Of a DNA stretch of 64,000 bases, positions 52,488 through 61,163 are shown piece after piece. The stretch is from Danxiaibacter flavus (GTDB lineage Bacteria > Bacteroidota > Bacteroidia > Chitinophagales > Chitinophagaceae): contig NZ_JAULBC010000006.1 in assembly GCF_041060425.1 (NCBI RefSeq), positions 512,266 to 576,265 on the forward strand. Reading direction: 5' to 3'. A model generated the notes under the pieces. That model saw only the letters and a list, made by a program, of their open reading frames with translations, did not search any database and had not been told where the DNA came from. A program made the position numbers and the translations under genes. Numbering within the stretch: the first letter of the stretch is position 1; every line of letters starts with the position of its first letter.

Positions 52488-53470
52488 TGTACCCTGTAGA
52501 AAACACAATTAGTCTGGCTATACCCGATATACGACCTCCTTCTCCGGTGGTATGGTCCATAATGATCCCTGCTTACAATTGCACTGGTTTCCTGGAAGAA
52601 ACAATCAAAAGTGTCGTTAGCCAGTTTAGCGACTATTCCGCAGTGCAGGTAGAAGTAATTGACGATTGCAGCACAGACGCAAACGTTGAGGAAGTGGTTG
52701 GAAGAGCAGGGAAGGGGAAAGTCAGTTATTTTCGTCAGACTACCAACGTAGGCAGTCTGCGCAACTTTGAAACCTGTATTAAAAGAGCAAAAGGTAAATA
52801 TGTTCATCTTTTGCACGGAGATGACAGAGTTAAGCCTGGTTTCTATACGAAAATGGAGACTCTGTTGAATTCTGATGACAAAATTGGCGCGGCCTTTTGC
52901 AGAACAAATTATATCAATGACAATGGCGAGTATTTGTTTACGCAGGATGCAGAAACAAATACCGAAGGAGTATTGAATGATATCCTTTTGCGTTTAGGCG
53001 AACACCAGCGAATTGAAACTCCGTCTATGGTAGTGAGAAAGAGTGTATATGAACATATTGGTTTGTTTAGAGATGTTACATATGGTGAGGATTGGGACAT
53101 GTGGATTCGCATCGCGGCAAGTTACCCTATTGCTTATACACCAGATGTGCTTGCTGAGTACAGAAGGCAGGCAAATGGTTCGATCACATCACAAAAAATT
53201 CTCACGGCACAAAATATATATGACCTGGAGCATGTCATGCAGCTCACACGTCAATATTTCCCTGAGGAAAAAGTTAATGCCATTCAACGTAAGGCGAAGC
53301 TTTACTATGCAGCATATGCAATACGCACAGCTGACAAATTATGGCATAGCAAACAACATGTTAAAGGCGCATTGAATCAGATAAAAGCTGCTTTCCATTT
53401 TAGCAAAAGCCCTGTAATAATAATGGCGGCAGCAAAGGTTTTAGTAAAAATTTTAATCCGGTACAAATGA
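52487..53470 (+). CDS. family 2 glycosyltransferase
   Basis: A 327-residue GT-A enzyme: WSIMIPAYNCTGFLEETIKSVVSQ (about 24-47), VEVIDDCSTDANV and HLLHGDDRVKPGF (about 103-116), where HGDD replaces the usual DADD, a known variation. YGEDWDMWIRIAASYPIAY is the C-terminal motif. Start and stop overlap the flanking genes, so it is fully coupled. Sugar specificity unknown. Confidence 0.9.
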   Translation: MYPVENTISLAIPDIRPPSPVVWSIMIPAYNCTGFLEETIKSVVSQFSDYSAVQVEVIDDCSTDANVEEVVGRAGKGKVSYFRQTTNVGSLRNFETCIKRAKGKYVHLLHGDDRVKPGFYTKMETLLNSDDKIGAAFCRTNYINDNGEYLFTQDAETNTEGVLNDILLRLGEHQRIETPSMVVRKSVYEHIGLFRDVTYGEDWDMWIRIAASYPIAYTPDVLAEYRRQANGSITSQKILTAQNIYDLEHVMQLTRQYFPEEKVNAIQRKAKLYYAAYAIRTADKLWHSKQHVKGALNQIKAAFHFSKSPVIIMAAAKVLVKILIRYK

Positions 53471-54519
53471 ACGGTTACTCAATAGTAATATGCTGCTATA
53501 ATAGCAGTAAAAGGTTGCCTGTAACTCTAAAGCATATTGCGGCTTTAAAAGTGCCTGCAACCCTGCCCTGCGAACTACTGATCATTGATAATGCTTCAAA
53601 TGATGACACTAAATCCGTTGCGTTAACAGAGTGGTCAAAGTATGATTCAAACATTGGTCTCAGAATAATTGAAGAGACCGAATTGGGTTTATCCCACGCA
53701 AGGAAAAAAGGCTTTTCTGAAGCACGTTACGATTATATCATCTGTTGCGATGATGATAACTGGCTGGCCGAAGATTATCTGGAAGTCACCAAATCTGTAT
53801 TTGAAAAAGAAAAGAATATAGGGGTTCTTGGTGGCAACGGAGAACTTGTGTCAGAAACTCCTCCGCCGGGCTGGGTGTACTATACCAAAGGCTTTGCAAT
53901 AGGAAGACAGGAATCCAAATCCGGCCCCGTTGTTAATAAGAGAGTGTATGGTGCCGGTGCCATAATTTATAAACCTGCTTATGATAAGATTGTATCAGCC
54001 GGGTTTGCAAACCTGCTGACAGACAGAATGGGCAATACTTTAACATCTGGTGGGGACTATGAGATCTGCTCAGCTATTGCGCTCGCAGGTTATGAGATCT
54101 GGTATGAGGAACGACTTACTTTTAAACATTATTTTCCTGTTGAAAGATTGTCGCTTAAATATTATCAAAAACTTATGAAAGAAAGTGTATCATGCCTTAC
54201 TACGCTTGATGCATATACTGCCTTGTTCTACAAGGGCGATGGATATACGAGGTATGGCTTTACGTATTATATAGCTAAACATGTTTATCACTTCTTCAAG
54301 GAACTGCTCAGGTTTTGCCTCAGGTGGGTCACAGCAAAACCAGATACAGACTACGGTGTGTTTGTAAGAATGCGTATTACATTTTATTATTTACGTGCAA
54401 CAGGATTGTTGTTCAATATGCATAAAATCTACCTGAACACTAAAAAGCTCAACAGGTTTAAAAGGTCGCTCCATCCCAATCATGTGCCTATTGTTCAGTC
54501 AAAACATGCTATGGTCTGA
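53467..54519 (+). CDS. family 2 glycosyltransferase
   Basis: A 350-residue GT-A enzyme and the last gene of the operon. YSIVICCYNSSKRLPVTLKHI (about 4-24), LLIIDNASNDDTK, IICCDDDNWLAEDY (about 94) and GAGAIIYKPAYDKIV (about 158) resemble the N-terminally extended enzyme at 46539 in using DDD. The C-terminus is basic and hydrophobic (YYLRATGLLFNMHKIYLNTKKLNRFKRS), suggesting membrane contact. It overlaps the previous stop by four bases. A repeat spacer starts 15 bases after its stop. Confidence 0.9.
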   Translation: MNGYSIVICCYNSSKRLPVTLKHIAALKVPATLPCELLIIDNASNDDTKSVALTEWSKYDSNIGLRIIEETELGLSHARKKGFSEARYDYIICCDDDNWLAEDYLEVTKSVFEKEKNIGVLGGNGELVSETPPPGWVYYTKGFAIGRQESKSGPVVNKRVYGAGAIIYKPAYDKIVSAGFANLLTDRMGNTLTSGGDYEICSAIALAGYEIWYEERLTFKHYFPVERLSLKYYQKLMKESVSCLTTLDAYTALFYKGDGYTRYGFTYYIAKHVYHFFKELLRFCLRWVTAKPDTDYGVFVRMRITFYYLRATGLLFNMHKIYLNTKKLNRFKRSLHPNHVPIVQSKHAMV

Positions 54520-54533
54520 AGGAGTTGGACATT

Positions 54534-54568
54534 GTACGTTATAAGTTGTACGTTTTACGTGATAAGTA
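54534..54568. repeat. 7-base repeat array, left arm
   Basis: GTACGTT, ATAAGTT, GTACGTT, TTACGTG, ATAAGTA in register. The 20 bases at 54535-54554 are the perfect reverse complement of 54790-54809. Confidence 0.8.
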
Positions 54569-54631
54569 ATTGCGATTGCTATAAACGAACTGATGTCGTT
54601 TAGTTAAGCACATGATTAGCTTCCCAGTGAA

Positions 54632-54735
54632 ATAAAAAAACGCAGTTACACAGAGCATCACAGAGTCTATATGTACAAGGTTTCGGCGGGCAGCAGTCCA
54701 AATGAATGGCTGCAAGGAAGAACTTTGCTAAGGTG
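54632..54735. repeat. CACAGAGCATCACAGAG-type spacer repeat
   Basis: CAGTTACACAGAGCATCACAGAGTC and GTGCACAGAGAATAG phrases enclosed by the two inverted 7-base arms at 54534 and 54790. No gene is supported in 54520-54812. Confidence 0.5.
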
Positions 54736-54789
54736 CACAGAGAATAGTCCGGGGCTCCCAAAACGAATTGTAATCTGGAGATGACTGTG

Positions 54790-54817
54790 AACGTACAACT
54801 TATAACGTATAACTATC
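54790..54817. repeat. 7-base repeat array, right arm, overlapping a stop codon
   Basis: AACGTAC, AACTTAT, AACGTAT, AACTATC. The last unit includes the TAG stop (54813-54815, minus strand) of the T9SS-sorted protein. Confidence 0.75.
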
Positions 54818-56405
54818 TGATGATCTCGATCTTTTGTTTGTAAATCAGGCTGCCGTTTGCTGCGTCATAGAAGAACAGGAAGTATATGCCCGAAGCAAGA
54901 TCTTTTCGATTGACTGTGCCACTGCCATTTAATGTTTGCGTATGAACTATCTGTCCAACTGATGATACAATGTTCATCTTCATTGTTTGTTTTACGCCCC
55001 ACACATAAATATTGAAGCTGCCGTTTGATGGATTGGGGTAAGGTTTGACCTCTATGAAGTTTGGTACGAGTTCAATTCTTGAATAGTAGATCATACCATC
55101 ATTACCTATCCCTTTAACGCGGTAATAGGTCCAGTTATCATACAGGTTATCATCGTTGGTAGTATATTCCTGTTGGAGTATCGTGGAGCCATCTGCAGTT
55201 TTGGCCGGCAGGACAGCAACAGTATGAAATGAATCTTCGTTAATTTTTCTCCGTTGCAGCTCAAATTGCTTCATGTTAATTTCCCAATAAGTGAACCAGT
55301 CAGCTTTAACCCAGCGGATATCTGTTCTCCATGCATTGAATGCGATACCTACATTAGAAGAACGATCCCTGACACTTTTCGGTGTAACTACAGAGAAGAA
55401 GTTGTTGGAGCTAAGGTCTCCAAAGAAAGACCGGAAACTCATGTATCCGTTTGAAAGAGCAGGTCCTGAAGTAAGCGTGCCGGGATTGACTACTCCTGTT
55501 GGGAATGTTGAATCCCATGCATTGTCGGTATAATAGGAGATGTAACTGCTGTCACGATTGAATTTGAAGTGTGCATCCTCGTCCTTGTCATTGTGTTGAA
55601 GCCAGAGTGATATATTGCTTTTGGTATTGTTTCTTTTTATGAGGTTCCAGGTTTTTTTTACTTGAGGTTTATTTAAGATGGAGCCATAAGTAGCCTTCTC
55701 ATAAATATTGTCAAAAACACCGGCAAAGAAATCGTCAGCAATGTTATCATGATTCTGAAGGGCAAGCGGAGTATAGCTGGCGGCAGATGTGCCGATAGGA
55801 TACACAACAAGACCATCGCCTTTTGTAATATGTTCTCTCAAAAGCATGCCGACGATTTTACTTTGGCCAGTCACAACAAACCGTTGGTTATTATAACCTG
55901 TGATCACGCCAGGATAACCATTGCCTACAACAAGGTTCTGGCTGTTGAGAAAAATATTGCCAGCCGAGAAGTTAAGTGTATCACGCACTTTAAGATCGCC
56001 GGCCTGTAATGTAAGTCCGTTAATGTTTTCGAGAGAAAGGTTTGGAAAAGAAGCGCCTTTGTTCCAGCCTATGCTGTAGCCTCCTTGAAGGTACTGATTG
56101 TTTTTGCCCAACTGTAAAAAACGAAAGACGCCACCATTGGGAGAAAGTGTGTCGATATAATCATGTTGATCAGGAAATGTTGCAGTAGAGCCGTTCTTCC
56201 AGTTCTTTCCATAAAAATTAACCACTGAACCTTTGAATGAACCAATGTTTCCATTATTCTCCACATCTGAAAAAATGGAAACAGTGTCTTTTTTATATGC
56301 AGCAACATCTGCACCCGCAGCGATATATACACCTGTTTGGGCAGATGCGTACATTGCTGCGAGTAAGAGTAGTGCAAATAAAAATGATTTTTTCATTCCG
56401 TTCAT
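54813..56405 (-). CDS. secreted protein with type IX secretion (type A) sorting domain
   Basis: A 530-residue exported protein. The signal peptide (FLFALLLLAAMYASAQ, cleavage near 22) is followed by a region with GVYIAAGADVAAYKKDTVSIFSDVENNGNIGSFKGS typical of Chitinophagaceae surface proteins. The C-terminal ~80 residues form a Por/T9SS type A sorting domain: VKPYPNPSNGSFNIYVWG, then MKMNIVSSVGQIV, DLASGIYFLFFYD and KQKIEIIR. It would cross the outer membrane by the gliding-linked type IX machinery and be anchored at the surface. Its ATG overlaps the stop of the upstream gene (TAATG), so the two are coupled. Ligand or function unknown. Confidence 0.88.
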   Translation of the reverse strand: MNGMKKSFLFALLLLAAMYASAQTGVYIAAGADVAAYKKDTVSIFSDVENNGNIGSFKGSVVNFYGKNWKNGSTATFPDQHDYIDTLSPNGGVFRFLQLGKNNQYLQGGYSIGWNKGASFPNLSLENINGLTLQAGDLKVRDTLNFSAGNIFLNSQNLVVGNGYPGVITGYNNQRFVVTGQSKIVGMLLREHITKGDGLVVYPIGTSAASYTPLALQNHDNIADDFFAGVFDNIYEKATYGSILNKPQVKKTWNLIKRNNTKSNISLWLQHNDKDEDAHFKFNRDSSYISYYTDNAWDSTFPTGVVNPGTLTSGPALSNGYMSFRSFFGDLSSNNFFSVVTPKSVRDRSSNVGIAFNAWRTDIRWVKADWFTYWEINMKQFELQRRKINEDSFHTVAVLPAKTADGSTILQQEYTTNDDNLYDNWTYYRVKGIGNDGMIYYSRIELVPNFIEVKPYPNPSNGSFNIYVWGVKQTMKMNIVSSVGQIVHTQTLNGSGTVNRKDLASGIYFLFFYDAANGSLIYKQKIEIIR

Positions 56406-57832
56406 TACTGAATAACTGTTATATCGAATGTGAGGTTATTGAACGGACCAAGGCTTCCGCTGGTAAAATTGGTGATTTGAACATTGACCGTCCCGGCAGT
56501 TGCATATGAAGAAGCTAATACCAATCCGCTGGCGATCCCCCCGCGTATATTGGCGATTACCGAAGCATTTGCCTGGACGTTTGCATATGGAATGGCTAAT
56601 GTTTTTGTAACCCCGGCGCCGATATTCGGAATGGTTAAAGAACTTTGAGAAAACTTCATTATTCCCGTCAATACCGTTCCCGTCTGCCCGAGTTTAAAAT
56701 CGCCTGCAACATCCAGCTTCGCACCCGGAGTAGCAGTGGCAATACCAACATTGCCTGACGATGTAATTCTCATTTTTTCCGTATTGTTGGTAATAACAGG
56801 CAGATCATAATTGTTTGTGGTGCCCAGGCTCTGAACAGCGGTAACACTGTTGCCTCCTAAAAGCCAGTCAGAACCATTGAATACAGCTGTGGGACTAACA
56901 TACTCCAACGATGTTCCTGCTGAATTCACGCGTAATAGGTTAAGTGATGAACCCATGGAAGAAAGCCCTGTGCCACCATTTGCAACAGGCAATACGCCTG
57001 TTACTTCTGTTGCCAGGTCTGCATTACCTGTTGTAAATCCAGATCCATTAGCACGCAACAAACCATTTAATGTGGTGGTTATTCCTATGTTGGATGTGCC
57101 AGCAGATGGTGTTGTTATAGCGGCAGACAAACCTGATGGTACTGTTGCAGTTATAGCAGTTAAATAGTTAGGAGTAATGTTTATCCACTTTGATCCATTA
57201 TATTGTAACAGTTGATTTGCTGAAGGTGCTGTAATAGTTGCATCCTGGAGGTTTGACAAGTTATCCTGAACTTTTAAAATTCCTGTTGTATTGTCAAGGT
57301 TGAGACCGGTACCTAATGTAATCTCTTGCATAGATCCCGGAATCGCAGTATACCGGCCAAGTAGCTTGTTTGGCGTAACGTCTTGGATTTTACTATATGT
57401 TACATTTCCATTCAATATTTTGGTCGTAATAACACTATTGTCTGCAAGTTTTGTATCGTCAATTGCATTTACAGCGACTAAAGGATTCGGATATGTTCCG
57501 GTTAAATCTCCACCTGCAATGTTAATGTTATTTAACTTCCAGAAATTAGTCGGATCGATTACCTGTTGCCAAATTCCATTTTTTCTGATGCGCAAGGTAT
57601 TATCGTTCGTGAAAAAGATGATCGTTCCATCCGGTGCAGATGTGAGCGGTGAAACAAGTGTGTCCGGCACTCTTGTCAACAAAAGGCCCTGAACTTTGCT
57701 TTCCAGTTCAAGTATCGATGATTTATTTATAGCGGAAGGTGTTACACCCAGTTTTAACTGGGCGGATCCATTGGTTTGGACCAATACCATCCCGGCGACA
57801 AGCAACAACAGATAAAACAATCTTCTTTTCAT
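56405..57832 (-). CDS. secreted adhesin-like protein with tail-fibre-type repeats
   Basis: A 475-residue exported protein (signal peptide LLLLVAGMVLVQTNGSAQ). The N-terminal module INKSSILELESKVQGLLLTRV (about 36-56) plus SAPDGTIIFFTNDNTLRIRKNGIWQQV is shared with the gene at 58010. A long beta-rich Ser/Thr/Gly repeat region follows (ITTPSAGTSNIGITT, VTGVLPVANGGTGLSSMGSSLNLL), resembling collars and shafts of tail fibres and trimeric adhesins. SSGNVGIATATPGAKLDVAG is a typical head motif in Bacteroidota. It lacks its own T9SS tail; the downstream coupled gene has one. A surface adhesin role is inferred. Confidence 0.8.
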   Translation of the reverse strand: MKRRLFYLLLLVAGMVLVQTNGSAQLKLGVTPSAINKSSILELESKVQGLLLTRVPDTLVSPLTSAPDGTIIFFTNDNTLRIRKNGIWQQVIDPTNFWKLNNINIAGGDLTGTYPNPLVAVNAIDDTKLADNSVITTKILNGNVTYSKIQDVTPNKLLGRYTAIPGSMQEITLGTGLNLDNTTGILKVQDNLSNLQDATITAPSANQLLQYNGSKWINITPNYLTAITATVPSGLSAAITTPSAGTSNIGITTTLNGLLRANGSGFTTGNADLATEVTGVLPVANGGTGLSSMGSSLNLLRVNSAGTSLEYVSPTAVFNGSDWLLGGNSVTAVQSLGTTNNYDLPVITNNTEKMRITSSGNVGIATATPGAKLDVAGDFKLGQTGTVLTGIMKFSQSSLTIPNIGAGVTKTLAIPYANVQANASVIANIRGGIASGLVLASSYATAGTVNVQITNFTSGSLGPFNNLTFDITVIQ

Positions 57833-57841
57833 GAGGTCAGT

Positions 57842-57965
57842 TAAAAACAGTGAATAGCAAAATGAGTAACAAACAGCCTGGTGTTAGACTCAGCAATCAA
57901 TTTCACTTAAATGGCACAAGATAGTGAATGGCTTTTGGTTTCCATTCACTATTCGCCATTCAATG
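57842..57965. repeat. AGTGAAT / ATTCACT hairpin array
   Basis: An 11-base arm ATAGTGAATGG (57921-57931) and its perfect complement CCATTCACTAT (57942-57952) sit among 7-base units of the same family as 31975-32227. It could serve as a hairpin between two minus-strand genes. Confidence 0.6.
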
Positions 57966-58009
57966 CTGTATACTTCAATAAAAGAAAACAGCATTGTTTT
58001 GCAGGCTAT

Positions 58010-59323
58010 CTATTTTTTGATGATATACCAATTGGTGCCATCTGTTTGTAAAGTCACGAAAGTCCAGTCGTTGTAGATTACGTAGTTTGCGCCGCCATCA
58101 ATAGTTCCGCCCGTAGTCGCAATAGTAACAGGGCTGTCAATACCGCCGTCAGGATCCCCGCTGCCAACTTTCTTAATGGTGTACATTCTTCCTTTAATGT
58201 TTGTTGGGGAAGGCAAAGTAATTGTCATAGCACTTGCACCCGGGGTGGCAAGGATAGTATTGCTTTTTTCATCGATAGCTCCACTCGTAGTCATGGTGGT
58301 TATGTTGCTCGCGATAGAACCGTTTACTTCAAATGTTGAAGTAGCGTATGTGTTTGCCGCGAGGCCAACAGCAAGTGAATCTCTAAAGTTTTTGCTACCA
58401 CCGAATGTCTGATCAGCTATAGATACACCACCGGGGTTAGAAGCATTTGCAGCATGCAGTGTAACCACTTGTGTGCCTGGTTTTAATGGATCTGTATTAG
58501 GATCAATTGTTACTCCCGTAGATATTGATGACGCTGAGAAAGCACCATCCACGATCGCTGCCTTGGCATTCGCATCAAATCTTACCCAGTCAGCATAAGT
58601 CAGCAAACCTTTTGCATTGGTAGCGGCGCTTCCATCCTGGATAGGGATGTTTAAAGTATGTGTGGCTGTGCCGGCACCGTTAGAACTTGACTTAATTGTT
58701 ATGCCTGTATCAGGAATATTACTTGTAGCAAACTCGTGAACGCTGTCTCTTAAATTTCCTAGCGAAACGATGGCGTTGCTGAATGCTGATAATGCAATCT
58801 TGCGCTGCAAAATGTTTCCTGTTGCAGGATCTACAAGCAATACCTGCACCTGTGTTTGATCCGTTGATGGTACTACAGGCAGTGTTGTTGTATTATTTGG
58901 CACTTGTATATTGCCGGTTGAAGTAAGCTTTAACAATGCATTGTTGTTGGCTTTGAATACAACGCCCTGTCCGTCTGTTGTTCCAATAAAATTTGTAGCT
59001 TCATTGGTGCCTGCGTTACCGTTCAAAGTCCAGTTTGAATTGGCGACTATGTCCAGAGACATTTTTAACCACACCCCGTTACGCCGTACGCAAAGAGCCG
59101 AAGAATCAATTACATAAACGATCATCCCGTCGGGAGCGGCATTCAGTGGACTGACACCAAGATTTGAGCCCGGAACACGGGGCAATAACAAACCTTGTTT
59201 GGTACTTTCAAGCTCCAAAATGGATGATTTGTTGATGGTGCTTGGGTTTGAGCCGATTTTCATCTGGCCAAAGGACACGCCGGTTACCAGCGCTAGCATG
59301 ATAGCGAGTACAACTTTTTTCAT
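58010..59323 (-). CDS. secreted adhesin-like protein, paralogue of the 56405 gene
   Basis: A 437-residue exported protein with a signal peptide (ALVTGVSFGQ). Its N-terminal module (INKSSILELESTKQGLLLPRVPG, about 26; NAAPDGMIVYVIDSSALCVRRNGVW) closely matches the previous gene, so the two are paralogues. The body is beta-rich (SNGAGTATHTLNIPIQDG, STGVTIDPNTDPLKPGTQVVTLHA). The C-terminus carries TITLPSPTNIKGRMYTIKKVG and ends in a WTFVTLQTDGTNWYIIKK repeat, like tail-fibre or chaperone heads, so trimeric assembly is plausible. No T9SS tail is visible. It precedes the other two on the same strand; a shared surface structure is possible. Confidence 0.8.
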   Translation of the reverse strand: MKKVVLAIMLALVTGVSFGQMKIGSNPSTINKSSILELESTKQGLLLPRVPGSNLGVSPLNAAPDGMIVYVIDSSALCVRRNGVWLKMSLDIVANSNWTLNGNAGTNEATNFIGTTDGQGVVFKANNNALLKLTSTGNIQVPNNTTTLPVVPSTDQTQVQVLLVDPATGNILQRKIALSAFSNAIVSLGNLRDSVHEFATSNIPDTGITIKSSSNGAGTATHTLNIPIQDGSAATNAKGLLTYADWVRFDANAKAAIVDGAFSASSISTGVTIDPNTDPLKPGTQVVTLHAANASNPGGVSIADQTFGGSKNFRDSLAVGLAANTYATSTFEVNGSIASNITTMTTSGAIDEKSNTILATPGASAMTITLPSPTNIKGRMYTIKKVGSGDPDGGIDSPVTIATTGGTIDGGANYVIYNDWTFVTLQTDGTNWYIIKK

Positions 59324-59703
59324 TGGTCTTGTTTAGATATAAAACAATTTTGATTAATTGTGGTATATCATAGGAGATGACGGTACTATGCAGGATCTAT
59401 AAAGATGCCTTTCATTAGGTATTGGGAAGCACAAACTAAATCAATAATACAAGTGCTCAATTAAGAAGCGTGGAATGTTACATTGGAAATGCTACCTGGT
59501 CAGTTATCGCGGATTGTAACAATTATCTTCGGGTACAAAAGTATTGTTGAATTAAAGGTAAGGTGTTTCATAGTTTATTGCGAATTATTCTTTGCCAAAG
59601 ATGTACTAAATTCTCATTTGGCCAAAAAAAACTACCTTAAATAATGAATAATTAATGAATGAATATTTAATCTTTTTTTATAATGCTCAAAAAGACATTT
59701 TGG
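59324..59703. other. spacer between surface-protein genes
   Basis: 380 A+T-rich bases. CAAAAGTA at 59536-59543 is a minus-strand TACTTTTG, matching the -7 consensus, about 213 bases before the 58010-59323 gene. The -33 spacing is poor. No gene or repeat of the main families. Confidence 0.3.
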
Positions 59704-61059
59704 TTAGTGATGCATAGAAATATTCATTAACGGCGGAAACAAATGGATAAAAAATTGACCGCTTAAAGGATTCATTCCGTACAGATCGTTTAGTTTTTTA
59801 TCTGCATGATAAAATGATAATTGTCCGCCTGCAGCTACGTTTATAAATTTTGTTTGCAGTAAATTATAACTGGCTCCAACAGCTAAAAGATTTACAGGAA
59901 AGCGTGTGTGGTTGCCGTAAATATTTGCATCAAGATTTAGTTCTTCAACTGATTTCTGTACCCATTCATAGCGCATATAAAATGTCGTGCGACTAATGTT
60001 TGCTGACGCTTCAAGTAATGCTGCATTTTCGCCGTCGTGTCCTTTTGTTTTATTTAAACCCCACAGTGCTGTTGCATTGAATGAACTGTTGTTGCCTAGC
60101 GGATAACTGGTGATAGCTGATGCGGTTGTTCTGTTTATGTCTTCATTGCTATGCAATGCTTCAGGACTTTTAATGAAACCATGCGACACTTGCATGGCCC
60201 AGTTTGCAGAAGGATTGAATGATAATCTTGTGCTCCATGAATCGAACAGCGGCTTATCGAAATTATAGCGATTTTCATCAGGTTCCCTTCCTGTAAATGA
60301 TGATGCTTCTATTTTGAATTTATCATAACGGTATCCTATTGTCGCTACGCCAAAAGTAATGTGTGTGCCGTCATTCCAGTGATGTGTAATTGGTGCATCA
60401 GGACCGGATAAAGATGATGGTCTGTGCATAAATGCAACAGATCCGAGTGCTGGTTCTCCGGGATAACCGAAGTAGAAAAACAGATCAGATTTTTTTGATA
60501 ACGCTTGCGTATAGCCTATTGAAAGGCCAGAGAAAAGATCATGCGGATGTTGTCTGTCTACCAACGGTTTTCCGTTCCAGCTTTCGCCTGTTTGAAATAA
60601 CAACGGATAGCCTGCTCCGCCTTCTGTCAACGGATCTAACGATAACATAACTGTGTAATTAAACAGGCCTTTTTTTCCAACCCTTCTTTGCGCCATCAAC
60701 ATGAACCAGTTGGGTGCATCGAACTTGTCATCCCCGCGGGAACCTTTCTTGCCGATATCCTGGCTGGTATATCGTAGAAAAATGTTCCCATGTATCATAT
60801 ACATCCATTTTTTTGAATGGACCATGACACCATACATAGGTGATGCATCAGGCAGCCATGCAGTGCCTGATCCGTTGCGATTCATTGGCAGATTCAATGA
60901 ATAAGCGTGACTCATGGGCGCATGCATATTCATCCCGTGGGTAACTGTATCGCCGGATTCCTTCATTGCGTGAGCAGAGTCTTTCATGTTATGCATTTCA
61001 TGTTGTGCATAACTCTTATTGAGAACAATGATTAACAATAAAGCGGCTAAGATGCGCAT
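59704..61059 (-). CDS. Met/His-rich outer-membrane beta-barrel-like protein
   Basis: A 451-residue exported protein. After a signal peptide (LAALLLIIVLNKSYA) the N-terminus is strongly Met/His-rich (QHEMHNMKDSAHAMKESG, HGMNMHAPMSHAYSLN, about 19-55), the kind of segment that binds copper or other soft metals. The rest is rich in alternating aromatic strands (GVMVHSKKWMYMIHGNIFLRY, YTVMLSLDPLTEGG), ends FIHLFPPLMNISMHH and is consistent with an outer-membrane barrel. The C-terminal HH and a GNHTRFPVN segment are further His sites. It may act in copper handling; the context gives no support for or against. Spacing to neighbours suggests a single-gene unit. Confidence 0.75.
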   Translation of the reverse strand: MRILAALLLIIVLNKSYAQHEMHNMKDSAHAMKESGDTVTHGMNMHAPMSHAYSLNLPMNRNGSGTAWLPDASPMYGVMVHSKKWMYMIHGNIFLRYTSQDIGKKGSRGDDKFDAPNWFMLMAQRRVGKKGLFNYTVMLSLDPLTEGGAGYPLLFQTGESWNGKPLVDRQHPHDLFSGLSIGYTQALSKKSDLFFYFGYPGEPALGSVAFMHRPSSLSGPDAPITHHWNDGTHITFGVATIGYRYDKFKIEASSFTGREPDENRYNFDKPLFDSWSTRLSFNPSANWAMQVSHGFIKSPEALHSNEDINRTTASAITSYPLGNNSSFNATALWGLNKTKGHDGENAALLEASANISRTTFYMRYEWVQKSVEELNLDANIYGNHTRFPVNLLAVGASYNLLQTKFINVAAGGQLSFYHADKKLNDLYGMNPLSGQFFIHLFPPLMNISMHH

Positions 61060-61163
61060 AAAAATATCCGGCTATTTGGTTTCATTTATATAACCATAAA
61101 TTTTGTGCCATTGGATTTTATTCCGTGGTGAAGAAAAAAAGAATTTCTGTTGCACGACCATCT

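Noticed and set aside
56405..59323. Prophage tail-fibre genes
   Set aside because: The repeats look fibre-like, but both proteins have signal peptides, no other phage gene is near, and the shared leader module is typical of Bacteroidota surface proteins.
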